Assembly (NCBI GenBank): GCA_036346205.1
Contig: JARFJB010000091.1
Location: forward strand, 3,208,501-3,272,500
DNA: 64,000 nt
From: Vesta saturnalis
Taxonomy: Eukaryota > Arthropoda > Insecta > Coleoptera > Lampyridae
Direction: 5' to 3'
Positions 34,851-48,345 of the stretch are shown piece by piece. How positions within the stretch are numbered: position 1 is the stretch's first letter; the number at the start of each line of letters is the position of its first letter. The notes under the pieces were generated by a model. It searched no databases. It was not told the DNA's origin and saw nothing but the letters and a program-made list of their open reading frames with translations. Position numbers and translations under genes: made by a program.

Positions 34851-34856
34851 TTTATT
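34851..34856 (-). terminator. Polyadenylation signal of the pickpocket gene
   Basis: AATAAA on the minus strand, 125 bp past the stop codon at 34982. Confidence 0.5.
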
Positions 34857-34981
34857 TATCAGGTTTTTATTACCTAACTATGACTCATAAATAACTAGAA
34901 TCAATACTTCAAACTAATACATACTTTTATAGTGTTACATATAGGTACGCTAAACTGAGTGATACTAAAAACGTAAAATCA

Positions 34982-35315
34982 TCATTTTAGGAGCTTAGTG
35001 TTTAGAGGAAACATGTTGTTTATTGTATGTTTCTTTTTGGTTAAACGTTTAACCTTCTTACGTGCTTGCAAAGTAGCGCAAACAATTTTCAAAAACAAAT
35101 AGTAAAATACTTCTATGAAACTTAAAGCTCCGAATCCTAGAAATAACCCTAGCAATCCTCCAGTGTTTGCTAAAATAATAATCATTTTAGTATACTTACT
35201 AAATTGTTATTACGATATCTTACATAAGAATTCTGAAAATCCATAAAGTTCGCTTTTAGTGTTCCGTATAAATTGATTATCTGTGAAGAAAAAATGAAGT
35301 ACAGCCATATTGTTT
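34982..35315 (-). CDS. ppk: Pickpocket DEG/ENaC channel, last two exons
   Basis: Exon 10 is 35315-35224 (acceptor TTTTTCAG, donor GTAAGA) and exon 11 is 35169-34982 (acceptor ATTTTAG, stop TGA), split by a 54-nt intron with matching phase. Exon 10 reads VLHFFFTDNQFIRNTKSELY, the segment before the pore. Exon 11 holds TM2: NTGGLLGLFLGFGALSFIEV, then a basic cytosolic tail (ARKKVKRLTKKKH). The GGLLGLF block is the DEG/ENaC hallmark. The selectivity-filter triplet, normally Gly/Ser-x-Ser, reads Gly-Phe-Gly here. These exons join exon 9 at 52338 across a 17-kb intron. Confidence 0.93.
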
Positions 35316-35479
35316 CTGAAAAATAATATAGAAAAAAATATACTGAACATTGTCGAATTGTGTAAGACATCCGTAGAGTCCTTAGTAACTATCATTGACG
35401 TATTAATACAGGGTTATTACAAATGATGTTCATGATTTCAAGCATACATAAATCGAGTTTTATTCGTTTTACAAATATA

Positions 35480-36690
35480 AAAAATAGTTACATTTGAAGG
35501 AAAACTCAAAAAGTTTCATAACAGGTATTCAGAATTACAAATGTTCAATATGGGAGTCCCTTGTGACACGACAGATGTCAAGCCTGTAATCAAGCTCTCG
35601 CCATACGTTGTCGAGAGTTTCTTGATTGATTGTTTCGATGGCATTGGCAATCCGTCGCTGGACATCAAGTATGCTCTGTGGTAATGATGGTGTATACACT
35701 TTATCCTTGATGTATCCCCACAAGAAAAAATCACTGGGGGTGATGTCCGGAGATCTTGGAGTCCAGTTCAAGAGTGCGTCATCATTTGGACCAACGCGCC
35801 CGATCCATCTCTCAGGTAGCAGATTGTTAAGTTCAGTCCTAACACCCAAGTGGTAATGTGGAGGTGCGCCATCCAATTGCAGAATGAAATCTGGGGAATC
35901 TTGCTCTAACTGTGGTATAAGCCATTCCGTCATCATGTCCAAGAAAACCATTCCATTTATTGTTTGTTCAATAAAGAAGAAAGGCCCGTACACTTTATTG
36001 TAAGCAATAGCACAAAACACATTAACTTTAGGAGAATCACGCACGTGCTCAATGTAAGCGTGTGGGTTCTCTGAGCCCCATATTCTTACATTATGTCTGT
36101 TTACTTTACCACATAAGTGGAACCTTGCTTCATCACTAAAGACCACACGCTGTAGAAAGTTTTCATCCTCAATCAAGACTTGCATGTTCTCACAAAAAGA
36201 GAGTCTTTTAACTTTGTCATTCTGTTTTAATGCTTGAAGCAGTTGAAGGTTGTAAGGTTTGAATTTAATACGTTTACGTAAAATTTTCCAAACTGTTGGC
36301 TGTGGTATACCGAGCTCTCTGCTGCATTTAACAGTAGATTTCTGTGGACTGTGGGTAAAACTTTCCCTTACCTGCTCCACAACTTCATTGCTCACTGACG
36401 GCCTTCCAGTTGATTTCTTTTTACAAATGCAGCCATTTCTCTTAAACTTCAAGTACCACTTGCGAATAGAGTGATTGCTAGGAGGATCTTCATTAAATCT
36501 GGTTCTAAAGTGACGTTGAACACTAATACCTGATTGGTTAACGTGATAATCTAGCACACAAAATGCTTTTTTGTTTTAAAATTCAGCCATTGCACAAAAC
36601 TGTCAACAATGGACTTAAGAAACAACTGATACATACCGAAATCAATGTAAACAAAACTTTATGAGTTTTTCTTTCCAGCGGTACCAACCG
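35480..36690 (-). mobile_element. Mariner-type transposon with a nearly intact gene
   Basis: The transposase frame is flanked by related inverted segments: GGAAAACTCAAAAAGTTTCA at about 35500 and, on the other strand, AAAGAAAAACTCATAAAGTT at about 36660. They are imperfect and the exact ends are not fixed. The sequence outside the left one (cagggttattacaaatgatg, 35410) resembles mariner terminal sequence and could be the true end, with the right end lost. It sits in intron 9 of the channel gene, same strand. Confidence 0.75.
35535..36589 (-). pseudogene. Mariner-type transposase, intact but for one early stop
   Basis: An ATG at about 36589 gives MAEF then TAA, after which the frame runs open for 340 codons to 35535. 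Order: helix-turn-helix (NQSGISVQRHFRTRFNEDPP; NHSIRKWYLKFKRNG), linker, FSDEARFHLCGKVNRHNVRI (first Asp), LQLDGAPPHYH (second Asp), and RSPDITPSDFFLWGYIKDKV (third acidic residue, Asp of SDFF). Length is normal for the family. A later ATG is not available before the HTH, so the stop probably silences it, unless a near-cognate start is used. It is the best preserved transposase in the window. Confidence 0.85.
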
Positions 36691-37440
36691 GTACCTTTTT
36701 GCAAGTTAAACGTAATACTTAAGATGAATGTTTTAACATTTCTTGAAAGCACTGCGTATTAACAAAACTTTTTCGAGGAAATGCGTAAGTTAATAGTTGA
36801 GGAATAATAATTGTACGTACCACTGATTATAGTGTATTTCATCTTAAATTTCTGTTAAAGGGTTAAACACTCCTAACAATATGTAATAAGTGGGGGGTCT
36901 TGAATCTGAGTCTTATTTATTACGAACATTTAAGTTGTTCCCCACGCAAAAGTAAGAGTAAGTTAGAGAGTTGACCTTTCAGGGCCAAGAAAGAGGTAGG
37001 GTTTTTTATTCCTTCCTACTGATACGACGAAATTAAAAGTAGCCAAGTGTTGCTTAAATTAAGTCTTGCAATTTGGAATACCTTTAAATAATTACTTTTT
37101 TGTTATATTTAGTGAAAAAGTTCAGTAGAGCGTTGAAAGAGTGAGACTCCATTTAAAGAAAATTATGGGTGATTCTGCAGGCTTCTTACCTTTTAACAGA
37201 AAGTAACAACCCTGATGTAAGTACATCAGAATGAAGATCTAAATAGAAAGTATTTTTTGTAGTGCGTTACTTTAGGATAACGAAAATAGGCAACATTGTA
37301 AAAATAAAAAGATTAATCTATGTCAGATGGACGTCTGAAACTTCATGTCAGATAGATGTTACTACATATATAGAAGCTAACTTAAAAAAATCCTATAAAA
37401 TACCTATAATACAACTTAAGCATTTTCAATCCTATTTTAA
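36691..37440. other. Intronic AT-rich DNA
   Basis: No gene or repeat that I can support. Confidence 0.5.
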
Positions 37441-37446
37441 CTATTT

Positions 37447-39469
<2,023 letters not shown>

Positions 39470-39949
39470 ATAATTTCTTGATTTCGGTTGAGTTTACTGA
39501 AACATTGACATTGTAATCTCTAGCTGAAAATATATGAGGATATTTGCAAATGACGTTATCTAAACCGATTTCTACCTTTTTGAAAAGATGATATTAGTAT
39601 CACCTGAAGAAGGTCTTTATATTGTTACAAGAAAAATAAGAACACCACAACATTCAATATGCAAACCAATATTCTCAACAATGATTAAAGAAGTGAAATT
39701 TATTTTTAAATTTCCTATAACCGTATAAAAAGACATACCATCCAGTGCTTCCCAATTTCCGGTTTTTGTTTTTAAATTTAAAAATTCAAATGGCAAAGTA
39801 CTCCTTCCAATGCCATATTTTATACATTTTTTAAATTGTCAAAATCTGTTGAAAAATAACGGAGATTTTTATCAAAATGTATTCAAACAAGAAATTGACA
39901 AACAAGAAAAACGTAATTTTATAAAAAAATAACAAAGGAAAATTATTAA
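39470..39949. other. Intronic AT-rich DNA
   Basis: Nothing supported beyond low-complexity AT sequence. Confidence 0.5.
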
Positions 39950-41060
39950 ATTAAATGGTAAAGCCGCTATTTTGAATGGCTAGACAATGCCCTGATCTAT
40001 TGACAAAAGCTTGTAGAACATTCTCTACCATTTTTACGTCAATATTTTCAGGTCTATTAATAGTAAACTTTAGTTTTTAAATAATCACAGAGAAAGCAAT
40101 ACAACGGGTTGATTCTGGCGATCTCGCTGGCCTCTCAATAAGTCCCCGTCTACAAATCCACTCATCAGGATTTCCTGATGAGTGAATTGAGAGGTATTCC
40201 TGAAAGGAACGTGTAGGTAGCAGACCGCGAAAATTTTATGATTGTAATAAACGTTTGTCCAATCGCCATTGTTAACGCGATAGAAAAGATAATTAGTAGA
40301 TTTTCAATATCTTGATAATACGCGGTAATTTGCTAATGTTTTCGGAATAATTTATTTTATGTATTTTAATGTAAGGAATGTGGGAATGTTTGTAATTGAT
40401 ATTTGAGTAAAGGTTGAACAGAAAAAGGAAACATATATTAGGGTAGAAAAACAGGTGTTCTACCGAAACGGGCGTGACGAGTTGTTGAAAATTTCTATAC
40501 GTGCGCTCTTGATGTAAACATGTCACTGATTTAATAATTCACTACGGCGGAACAGCGCGAATCTAAAGGGATCTTTGTTTGGTACGTTGAAACTTGAGAC
40601 CTAATTGTAGCGCTTGTATATCTGTTCCAACGTAATAGTTTTTTTATTATTTTTGAACGGGGGTGGTTTTTCGGGATTTATTGGCGGTACCATTTAAACC
40701 AAATGTTGCCTTTCCACAAAAGAAGACATTTTTAATTAATTAAGCATTTGTATTGGAGAGTTCCACCATTGTCTCACACAATTACACTCGTTGATCAAAG
40801 TCATTATTGGTAAATTATTTTACCTCCTCAAGGTTGTATGTTAATTTTATTGCACCCAGGGCTTATTTCGTACATGTCCGAAATAGATAATTTTTTTTTT
40901 CAATTCGACTTACGGTTGATTGCGATATTGGATGACGGTTTGGGTGAGTTTCATTGAACACAACACGAACTTGTTCTTGCGCCCGGATTTTATTTCCAAG
41001 CTCCATTCTTGTTAAAATTTTGATTCTTTCGGTTTTAGTTATGTTCAGTATAAAAAATTG
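39950..41060 (-). pseudogene. Mariner-like transposase remnant
   Basis: On the minus strand an N-terminal part near 41040-40880 reads KTERIKILTRMELGNKIRAQ and VFNETHPNRHPISQSTVSRI (helix-turn-helix). A C-terminal part near 40200-39970 reads RRGLIERPARSPES and RPENIDVKMVENVLQAFVNR. The catalytic middle is largely unreadable. Both ends fit one element of about 1.1 kb. Confidence 0.65.
40159..40184. repeat. Perfect 12-bp hairpin
   Basis: CACTCATCAGGA and its exact complement TCCTGATGAGTG are separated by TT; an outer CTCTCAAT/ATTGAGAG pair extends the symmetry. It falls inside the C-terminal part of the transposase remnant, so a local inverted duplication is the simplest origin. Confidence 0.85.
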
Positions 41061-42683
41061 AACGAAACTGCCAACATATTGAAATCGTCGAAAGTATCTA
41101 ACAACGTTTGGAATCCAATTTAGCGGTATCTCCCCTTCGTCATGTTTAAAGGTATTGACGAGAGTACCTTCTAAAGCATGATTATTCTCTCCGTTGTCTT
41201 CAAAAATTTTCTTACATCAGAGAAGAAAAAGCAATCAGAGGGGTAGCAGAAAGAGAAGACCGAAATTATCATCAGTGACGTTCAACGCAAAAGTAGTGGT
41301 TTAGTACCATAAAAGTTCTTCCAATTTCTTTCAAAGTGGTGCGGTGGCTCTTTATTTGTTATGTTCCTCATGATTGTTTATTCTGTGCTTACGTCTGGAA
41401 GGAATGTATACTGTATTTGTATAAGATTTGGTTGATTTATGAATCTTCAGTTAACTTTTTCTACGGAGAGGTAAATTTTATGTGTTGTATACGCTTGTAG
41501 TTATTACCAAATATGCAATGAGAGAGCACATAGGTGTTTTCTACTTTTATTTAGATGCTCTGTATATTTTTGTTAAAAATATACAGCAAACGCACGTGCA
41601 CATATACACACGTACCCACCCACACACGCGCACGCACGTCACACGCACTCAATACTTCAAAGTCTAGAGTCTCCTTCTCATGAGAAACATCCCGCAGCTT
41701 TCACGGCTTTTCATTCCTTGTCCTTATATTCTGTCAAGCGACCAGACTCACTATTTGATATTTCAAAGCTTTAAAATTGATATCCGATACGTTTTTCGTC
41801 CTCGTCGATTTATTACGTTTAGAAGTTGAAGGTTACTTTAAAAAGCGCTCTCCACCTCATTTTCTTCCACAGTTATTATACCCGCTTTATTTTATTCGTA
41901 CACATTCATTCCGAAAGAACAATTATACATTCAGTTAATTACACTGCCTAATCTATGAAGAGAACAAGAAACAATAAGTATACCAAAGATATAAAATTGT
42001 TAATAAACATGTACATAAAGCACTCCGCGGTATCAGTGCAGTCATCTGCCACTTTGGTTAAGGAAAGGGAAACTCATATTAATAGTGGGGAGCGAAAATA
42101 TGCAGTAAAAATTTTGGAAATATGTGTATATATATATGAACAAATTTTAAGCAAAATGTATAAAAAAATTTCAAAAATATGCAATTACAAGTTTATTAGT
42201 AGTTAACCTGCTGTGAAAAACTATTTTGTTTTTATACCAATACATAGTACTTGACAAAACTGGAAAATAATAATATTGTAGATTATCAACAAATTTTATT
42301 TGGAGATTACATGTTTCATACAAAATACAAAAAGTTTACCCCAACAAAAATCAACCAAACAAAATTTTCTGTAGGAACTAAAGATCAAAAAACTCTGTGC
42401 GCGGAGTTCGATCTATCGACAGTGCTCGATTTTTTAAAATCTTGGTTTCTTGGAAAAATACAGAATGTTATGTGGTGATGACTTTTAAGTATTTATAAAA
42501 AAAACACAAAAATGGTTACTTATCGTTTTAATGTTGTAGATAAGCCAGTGAAGATTTTAGGTATTACATTCATAGTTTCCTTCCGATGACATGCCTATTT
42601 GGTTCCGATTCTGACACATTACTATTTAATTTATCACAACAAAAAAAAACTAAACACTAATTAAAATTATTATAAGTTTTTGA
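41061..42683. other. Intronic DNA without supported genes
   Basis: A short CA/CG-rich stretch at 41585-41650 is the only notable feature. Frames of 75-83 codons at 41955-42206 and 42251-42478 are Lys/Asn/Ile-rich, as expected by chance in AT-rich DNA, and match nothing I know. Confidence 0.45.
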
Positions 42684-42757
42684 ACCTTGATGGCGCAGTT
42701 GGTTAGCGCGGTACTCTGGCAAAGTACAGGTGGTAGGTTCAAATCCTACTCGAGGTA
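42684..42757 (+). tRNA. tRNA gene, anticodon GGC (Ala codon GCC)
   Basis: A full cloverleaf can be drawn: acceptor ACCTTGA/TCGAGGT (one T-G pair), D stem GCGC/GCGC, anticodon stem GTACT/AGTAC around loop CTGGCAA, T stem GTAGG/CCTAC around TTCAAAT, discriminator A. Internal promoter boxes fit: A box TGGCGCAGTTGG and B box GGTTCAAATCC. A TTTTT terminator lies at 42761-42765. Anticodon GGC is unusual in eukaryotes, and the alanine identity pair G3-U70 is C3-G70 here, so the true charging is uncertain. It is the first of two tandem copies in intron 9 of the channel gene, opposite strand. Confidence 0.75.
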
Positions 42758-43009
42758 AACTTTTTATTTATGTATTTAATAAAATTAATAATAATTTTTA
42801 ATTACATATTTACCTTTGAACTTATTCGTTCATAACAAAAACTTATAATAATTTAATATTAGCCAAGTTGCTTTGGTATGTGTGAATCCTTGCGATATTG
42901 CAGGCCCACATTCCATTAATATAAGTAATTTGATTGTAATCTCATCATATTTAGAATTTACATCAGTCCTACATACATAAAGACAAAATTTACATAGATT
43001 GGGGCTTGA

Positions 43010-43082
43010 ACCTTGATGCGCAGTTGGTTAGCGCGGTACTCTAGCAAAGTACAGGCCGTAGGTTCAAATCCTACTCGAGGTA
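43010..43082 (+). tRNA. tRNA gene, anticodon AGC (Ala)
   Basis: Second copy, 326 bp after the first, differing by loss of one G after the acceptor stem (position 9), G to A in the anticodon (CTAGCAA loop) and two changes in the variable region. All stems still pair. A TTTTT terminator lies at 43086-43090. About 45 bp of 3' flank (starting aaactttttatttatgtatt) is shared with the first copy, so a segment was duplicated. It also has C3-G70 rather than G3-U70. Confidence 0.72.
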
Positions 43083-43090
43083 AACTTTTT

Positions 43091-43640
43091 ATTTATGTAT
43101 TTAATAAAATTTTTAATTACTAATTAAAATTGTCTTTGTCTACAGGTACATAAAATTATTAAAATGTTTGTGTACGTATGCACTACATTGTTAAGATTGT
43201 CGTTGCCTAAATCAAATTATTAAAATAATTGTTCTGAAAGAATACTGAAACACGTCTTCACGGCGCTTACTAAACACAAATAGCGTTTATTTAGAAGTAA
43301 AAATGGAAAGTGGAAACTGCAATGAATAAATGCGAAGAAGCTTTCCCGATAGGATGCGGTCTGAATGCAGTAGTGTTGTATTCCCCTCCGTAGTATCGGC
43401 GCCAAAACTTCGAGGTTTGACGCCACGATCCATTTTCTTAGAAAGATTACTCAGTCGCGGAATTTATTCGACCAATAAGTTTGTTTTTTTTAATTCCCAA
43501 AGGTGATCTCTGAAGCTATGTAAAAATACAGTTTTCGAATTCTTATCATTACTTGAATTAGAGCATGTTAAAATTGCGATTTTTTTATAAATCTCCTCTG
43601 AAGGTGATCATGCCAGTACCTTTTCCTTCGTGTGTAGAAA
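43091..43640. other. Intronic DNA without supported genes
   Basis: AT-rich; nothing recognised. Confidence 0.5.
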
Positions 43641-44480
43641 AAAATCAAGTATATAAATAAAAGAGGAATTTATCGAAGTCAAAGATATTGTTTTCGACAT
43701 ACACATGCGGCTAAAATCTCGCCTTAAGTGGTATGATGTGGTTAAGCTTTCGTGTATAATTTTTGTAAAGAGTTTGAGTGTGCTGTTTAGTAAGGTGATG
43801 CCGCGATAATTTTCTGGTTTTATTGTTTCTCCTTTTTTAAAGATAGGGATAGTTACTCTTGATTTCCCGTTTGATGGTGTAGCTCCAGTATCAATTATTT
43901 CGTGAAATAGTTGTTTTAAAGCTTCTATTAATCTTTTTCCTCTATATTTAATCATCTCATTTGTTATAGTCTGGACCGGCGGCTTTCTTATTTTTTTAAT
44001 GGGTTACCGCGTCAGCCACTTCTTCTATACTTATCATGATCTCTTCTTGGTATAGTTCTTTAAAATCTTCCATATTTTCTGCTTCTTCCTTATCTGTTTG
44101 GTTGTACAAACTTTTAAAGCACGTTCTCCATTCTTCTAGAGGTACTTTATTTGTTTGGATAATATCTTTACTTTCCATTTTGTTATTTCTTAACGTTGTC
44201 CAAATTTTATTTTGCCCTCCACAGAGATCAAGTTCCAATTGCCTTGAGTACGGTTGTAAATAATTTTGTTTTATTTGTCTTATTTTAGCATTAGCTGTAT
44301 TTCGTTGTTGCATGTACAGATTCCAATTCTTGGGTGATCTATCTTTTAAAAAGTGTAGGTACGCCTCCTTCTTTTCTTTTGCTATTTCTTCTTCTGGTGT
44401 AAACCAAGGTGTTGTGTTTCTATGGTTTATGTTTACCTTCCTATGCCCTATAGTTTTTTCAGTTGAGGAGTCGAAGTAAC
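43640..44480 (-). pseudogene. RTE-like LINE, linker and reverse transcriptase start
   Basis: Minus strand: TPEEEIAKEKKEAYLHFLKD (near 44390), an open frame 44313-43996 with RQLELDLCGGQNKIWTTLRN, and 43955-43608 with MIKYRGKRLIEALKQLFHEI, IPIFKKGETIKPENYRGITL, the fingers of a LINE RT. The catalytic palm is missing. The matching endonuclease end lies at 47830-48345, so this LINE was split by the DUF7869-type element between them. Confidence 0.75.
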
Positions 44481-44713
44481 AAAGGAGCTAAGTGCCAATT
44501 TTTTTTTAAAAATGAGACATTTGTATAGAAAGGTTCTACATGCTATCGACTATTTCCCATCAATAGAACAAAGTGCCAGGACTACAAATTCCGTAAGAAA
44601 TGAGGCAGATGGGTGGCGCTTTCTGTAAGTGATCGGTCATTTTCACATCAAAGGGACCAAGTGCCGTAATACGTGTTGTGTGTTTATGTTGTTTATTAAT
44701 CGCTTTGTACCAC

Positions 44714-44851
44714 ATGGCTGTCGAATATTGTAAAGAGGTGTTCGAAGTGAATCCGGAACGTCGAAAACAAGGAATGGGAAGATTAAGTGATGAACAAAGA
44801 CAACGCAAAAATGCAGGACGATCCTATGCAAAGAGAAATTATAACAAATAA
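44714..44851 (+). CDS. Small basic frame, probable first exon of the DUF7869-type gene
   Basis: 45 codons from ATG to TAA, reading MAVEYCKEVFEVNPERRKQG and ending in a basic NAGRSYAKRNYNK. It starts 225 bp inside the proposed left end. Similar basic N-termini precede the Cys-rich part in this transposon family; the link is by position and composition only. Confidence 0.35.
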   Translation: MAVEYCKEVFEVNPERRKQGMGRLSDEQRQRKNAGRSYAKRNYNK

Positions 44852-46514
44852 AAAATGTACTGATTGGAATTTGAACATTAAACGGTAAGTCTAGCTCAGC
44901 AAGGTAGATTGCTTACGAAACTTACTGTAGGTTGAGAACTTTTTTTTTCAGGTTGTGAGGGAGGCAGAGATATGTCCACAGCTATACTCAGTTAAGCATT
45001 TGATTCGTTAGGCGCCACTCAATTTTATAGGTTGAATAATTAAAATACAACAAAAGTTCAGAAAATTGTACATTAATACCACAGGAAATGTGAGTAACAC
45101 TAAACAGCTGTTATATTTGTATACTTAATAAACGATTAATTTCAGCATAAAACCAACTAAAACAGAACTTCTCGTAAAGCTTTACGATATTAAATAATTA
45201 ATTAATTATTAATTAAATAAACTACACACACATATAACCTATCTTTACATAGAATTCAAAATGAATGATTATCAACACCACTTGACCTAGGACAACAAAC
45301 ATTACGGTTACAACGTTATGCACTCAAACATTTTTATCTTAGAAAACGTTAAGCGGAGTTAGCTGTTTCTTTTCATTATAACCGTATCAAAACAACACTA
45401 TATTGACTCTTTATATACTTAAAACGTATTTTACATTAAAAGGATACGTACTTACATTTTTTTTACACTCAAAATAAATATAACGTGTTAATTTTATTTT
45501 GAAACGAACTGCAGTTTGAGAACTTCATTTCCTATCAGTATGATGAACATACAGCAGGATAAGGTAATTTCCACTTGTCTTCATTAACGTACAAATAAAC
45601 AAAATGTAAACCAGACTACTAAAACAGATATTGGGACTACAAAAGCAGACTTGGACCACAAAAGAGGCATGCGTTATTCATACAAAACAAAGGTATCTCC
45701 ATTTTTGAATTCTTGAAGATAAAATTGCACTATCAAACATTCAATTTTATGTATTTAATGACGTCATGGACCACGCTTTCCTATACCATCATTTACGATA
45801 CGGAATTCATTAATACACGGGGTTTTTTAATGCCCGCGGTTTTCTTAATGCAGGGGATTTTCCTTATACAAGGAAGTAAAACTTAAATTATAACGTACTG
45901 CATTGAAAGGTAGAATGAACGGAAATGAAGTAAGTTCGCAAAGTTGCGCAAAGAGCAACAAAAATTGATGTGGCTAAGATAGCCATTATAGATCATAAGA
46001 ATACATACACGGGCATTCGCAATTATGTACACTAAAGAGAAAATATCGACATATACCAAACTTTAATTTTTGAAAGAAAAAAGAAATGCCTAAAAATACC
46101 AACGTAATGTAAATATATTTACCAATAATAACACAAATTCTAAACTTAAATTAAAGTAACGATAGCTAAAAATTGCACGTTACAAAATGGGAATGCTGTT
46201 TCTGAAAAAAGAGACCTAACCTACAAGGTAGTTATGTCTTTTTTTTAACGTGGAAGCGTCTACGTGACCGTCGGATGGTCCAAAAATTATTCCTATACGC
46301 TGTACGTTTCATTCTCAGCTTGCTTGGTGCAGTTGTTAGGATTGTTGTATATTGAACATAATATTAGATACTTGTTGCGGTCACCAAACTTTTTTTCAAA
46401 TCGTAAACAACCCTCCGACGGTCAAGTAGACAGGTCCCTCTACCGTGAGATAATAATAACGTGACTAACGTGTATGTAATATATATTTTTTCTGAAAATC
46501 CTAAAATAATGTTC

Positions 46515-47790
46515 TTTTTTCTTACAGACAACGTCATGTAAATGCAAATTAAACTGCAATTTGTTAAATTACGCAAACAGATTGACACTTTTTGAAAAAT
46601 ACTACAAGTGCAGACCTGACGTCTGTGGAACATACGTCATGGGTTTAATGCAGTTGAATAAGGTAAAGAGAAGAAGGCATGGATCATATGAAAATCCTTG
46701 TGACAGTCATGGTCAATGTACCGCACACTATAGTCTTCCAGATGGAGAGGGTAATGTTGTAGTTGTACGTAAATCTACTTTTGATTTGACGAAAAAGCAT
46801 TTGGAAACTATTGTACCAAAGAAAAAAAAGCGCCAAAGTAGTTTATAGAGATCCTGTAAAATTTACACAGGATGACAGAAAAGTTGTTAGAGAGCACATA
46901 AATAGTATACTCCGAGAAGAGTCTTATTATTCGCGCGCAAAAAGTGCAAAAGAATATATAAGTTCAGATTTAAACGTGAACCGCCTTTATAAAGCAGTCT
47001 TCCAGAAATATCCACTCAGCTTGGTCACCTATAAGTTTTACAGAAAAGTATTGGAAAAGACTTTCCAAATGTTCCATTTAGAGTACCTCGAAATGACACC
47101 TGTCGAAAATGTGACTCGTTAAATTGCGAAATAAAGCGCAGGACGAAAGAAGTCGGACACCAAAGTTGGAGTTGTAGGTGCACCATCGAAAGGCAGAAGT
47201 AGCTTACATGCTCATGAAAAGAGACATCGTGTTTTCGCAAATGCCAGGAAGCACAACGAGTGGTTCCCATCGGATTTAGAACAAGTCATGTTCGTACCTT
47301 CTTTGGCATACTTTACATGAGCCAACTTACATGCTATAACTTAGGAATAAACTTTAGGAATAATGAGCATTCATACATGTGCTGTTGACATGAAGGAGTG
47401 GTAGGACGTGGGGTAACGAAATTGCGTCTTGTTTATTACGCATCCTGAATATGAGCATTACAGAAAAAAGGAATGTTATTGGAGCGATAACTGTGCTGCC
47501 CAAAATAAAAACAGAATGGTTGTTTCTATTTATGTGTTTTTGGTTAGCAAAGTTGTACGAATGAAAGTTGATTCCCAAAAACCTGGCTTTTTTTTACTGC
47601 TGAATCTTTTTCTGAAGTAGCACCATGGAATGCAACTTCGATACTGAAAAGAGGTAAAAATCATGGAAGATCTTAAAAACATCTCAATTAACCAGCTACC
47701 AGACATAAATAAAGTCAGTAATAACATAGAAAAACACCTAATATCAATGATTTCTTATCTAAAAGTCATAAACAGCAAGAACGTTACTCT
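46515..47790 (+). pseudogene. DUF7869-type transposase, broken
   Basis: Follows a possible acceptor TTCTTACAG (46528). First frame: SCKCKLNCNLLNYANRLTLF, then GTYVMGLMQLNKVKRRRHGS and HYSLPDGEGNVVVVRKSTF. After a frame change, YYSRAKSAKEYISSDLNVNR and KYPLSLVTYKFYRKV, then NDTCRKCDSLN in the third frame. Further on comes WSDNCAAQNKNRMVV (near 47478), the catalytic-type SDNCxxQNKN block, and a C-terminal piece LPDINKVSNNIEKHL. This is the order of a protein family highly expanded in insect genomes. At least four frame changes or stops. Confidence 0.7.
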
Positions 47791-47829
47791 TATTTAACCA
47801 AGTAATATGTTGGCACTTTAATTGTTGTG

Positions 47830-48345
47830 TAGTACTGTTGTGTACTTTGTCGTAATTTTTTTTTATTCGGTCTTGGCGAACCGTTCTTGTACTGTCATTT
47901 GTGAAAAATTCAATGTTAAGTTTTTCAGCATTTATAGATTTCGTTTTCTTTGCTACGGGCATTTTGAATCTGATCTTGCAGAACAATAAACCATGATCAC
48001 TGCCTATATCAGCTGAATTCAGTGTTCTTACCTCAAGTATTTGGCTGGGGTAAAATTCTCTGTTTGTAATCACAGTCTATTACTGATTCTTGTCATTTGC
48101 TGCTTTATCTGAAGGTATATTTGTACTTTGGAAGGTCAAAAAATGTGTTGTTAATTGTTAAAGTGTTCATTGCACAATGTGATCACCGTTCCCATTTTTT
48201 CACATTTTCATTAAATCTTTGCAAAATTGATGATAAGATATTATTCCCAATTCTGAGATCGAACATCTTTCACTTTATCAATTTCTGTTTGCAGTTCGTC
48301 ATTGAATATTTCTCTTTCTTCTCTAGTTTTTGTTGTACCAGGAGC
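47830..48345 (-). pseudogene. LINE endonuclease fragment, other half of the split LINE
   Basis: Minus strand: NTLTINNTFFDLPKYKY (near 48160), then ITNREFYPSQILEVRTLNSA and DIGSDHGLLFCKIRFK (near 48000), the C-terminal half of an APE endonuclease with the terminal SDH catalytic motif. The following frame runs into the boundary near 47830. Orientation and order fit the RT part at 43640-44480. Confidence 0.7.

Larger units (their letters stand above)
44488..47823 (+). mobile_element. DUF7869-type DNA transposon inserted in a LINE
   Basis: A plus-strand gene remnant lies between the two halves of a minus-strand LINE. Its outer limits carry short inverted matches: ctaagtgccaat at 44488 and, inverted, gttggcacttta at about 47812. 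Further AAGTGCC words recur just inside the left end (44569, 44650). The limits are approximate, and no clear target duplication was seen. Confidence 0.5.
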
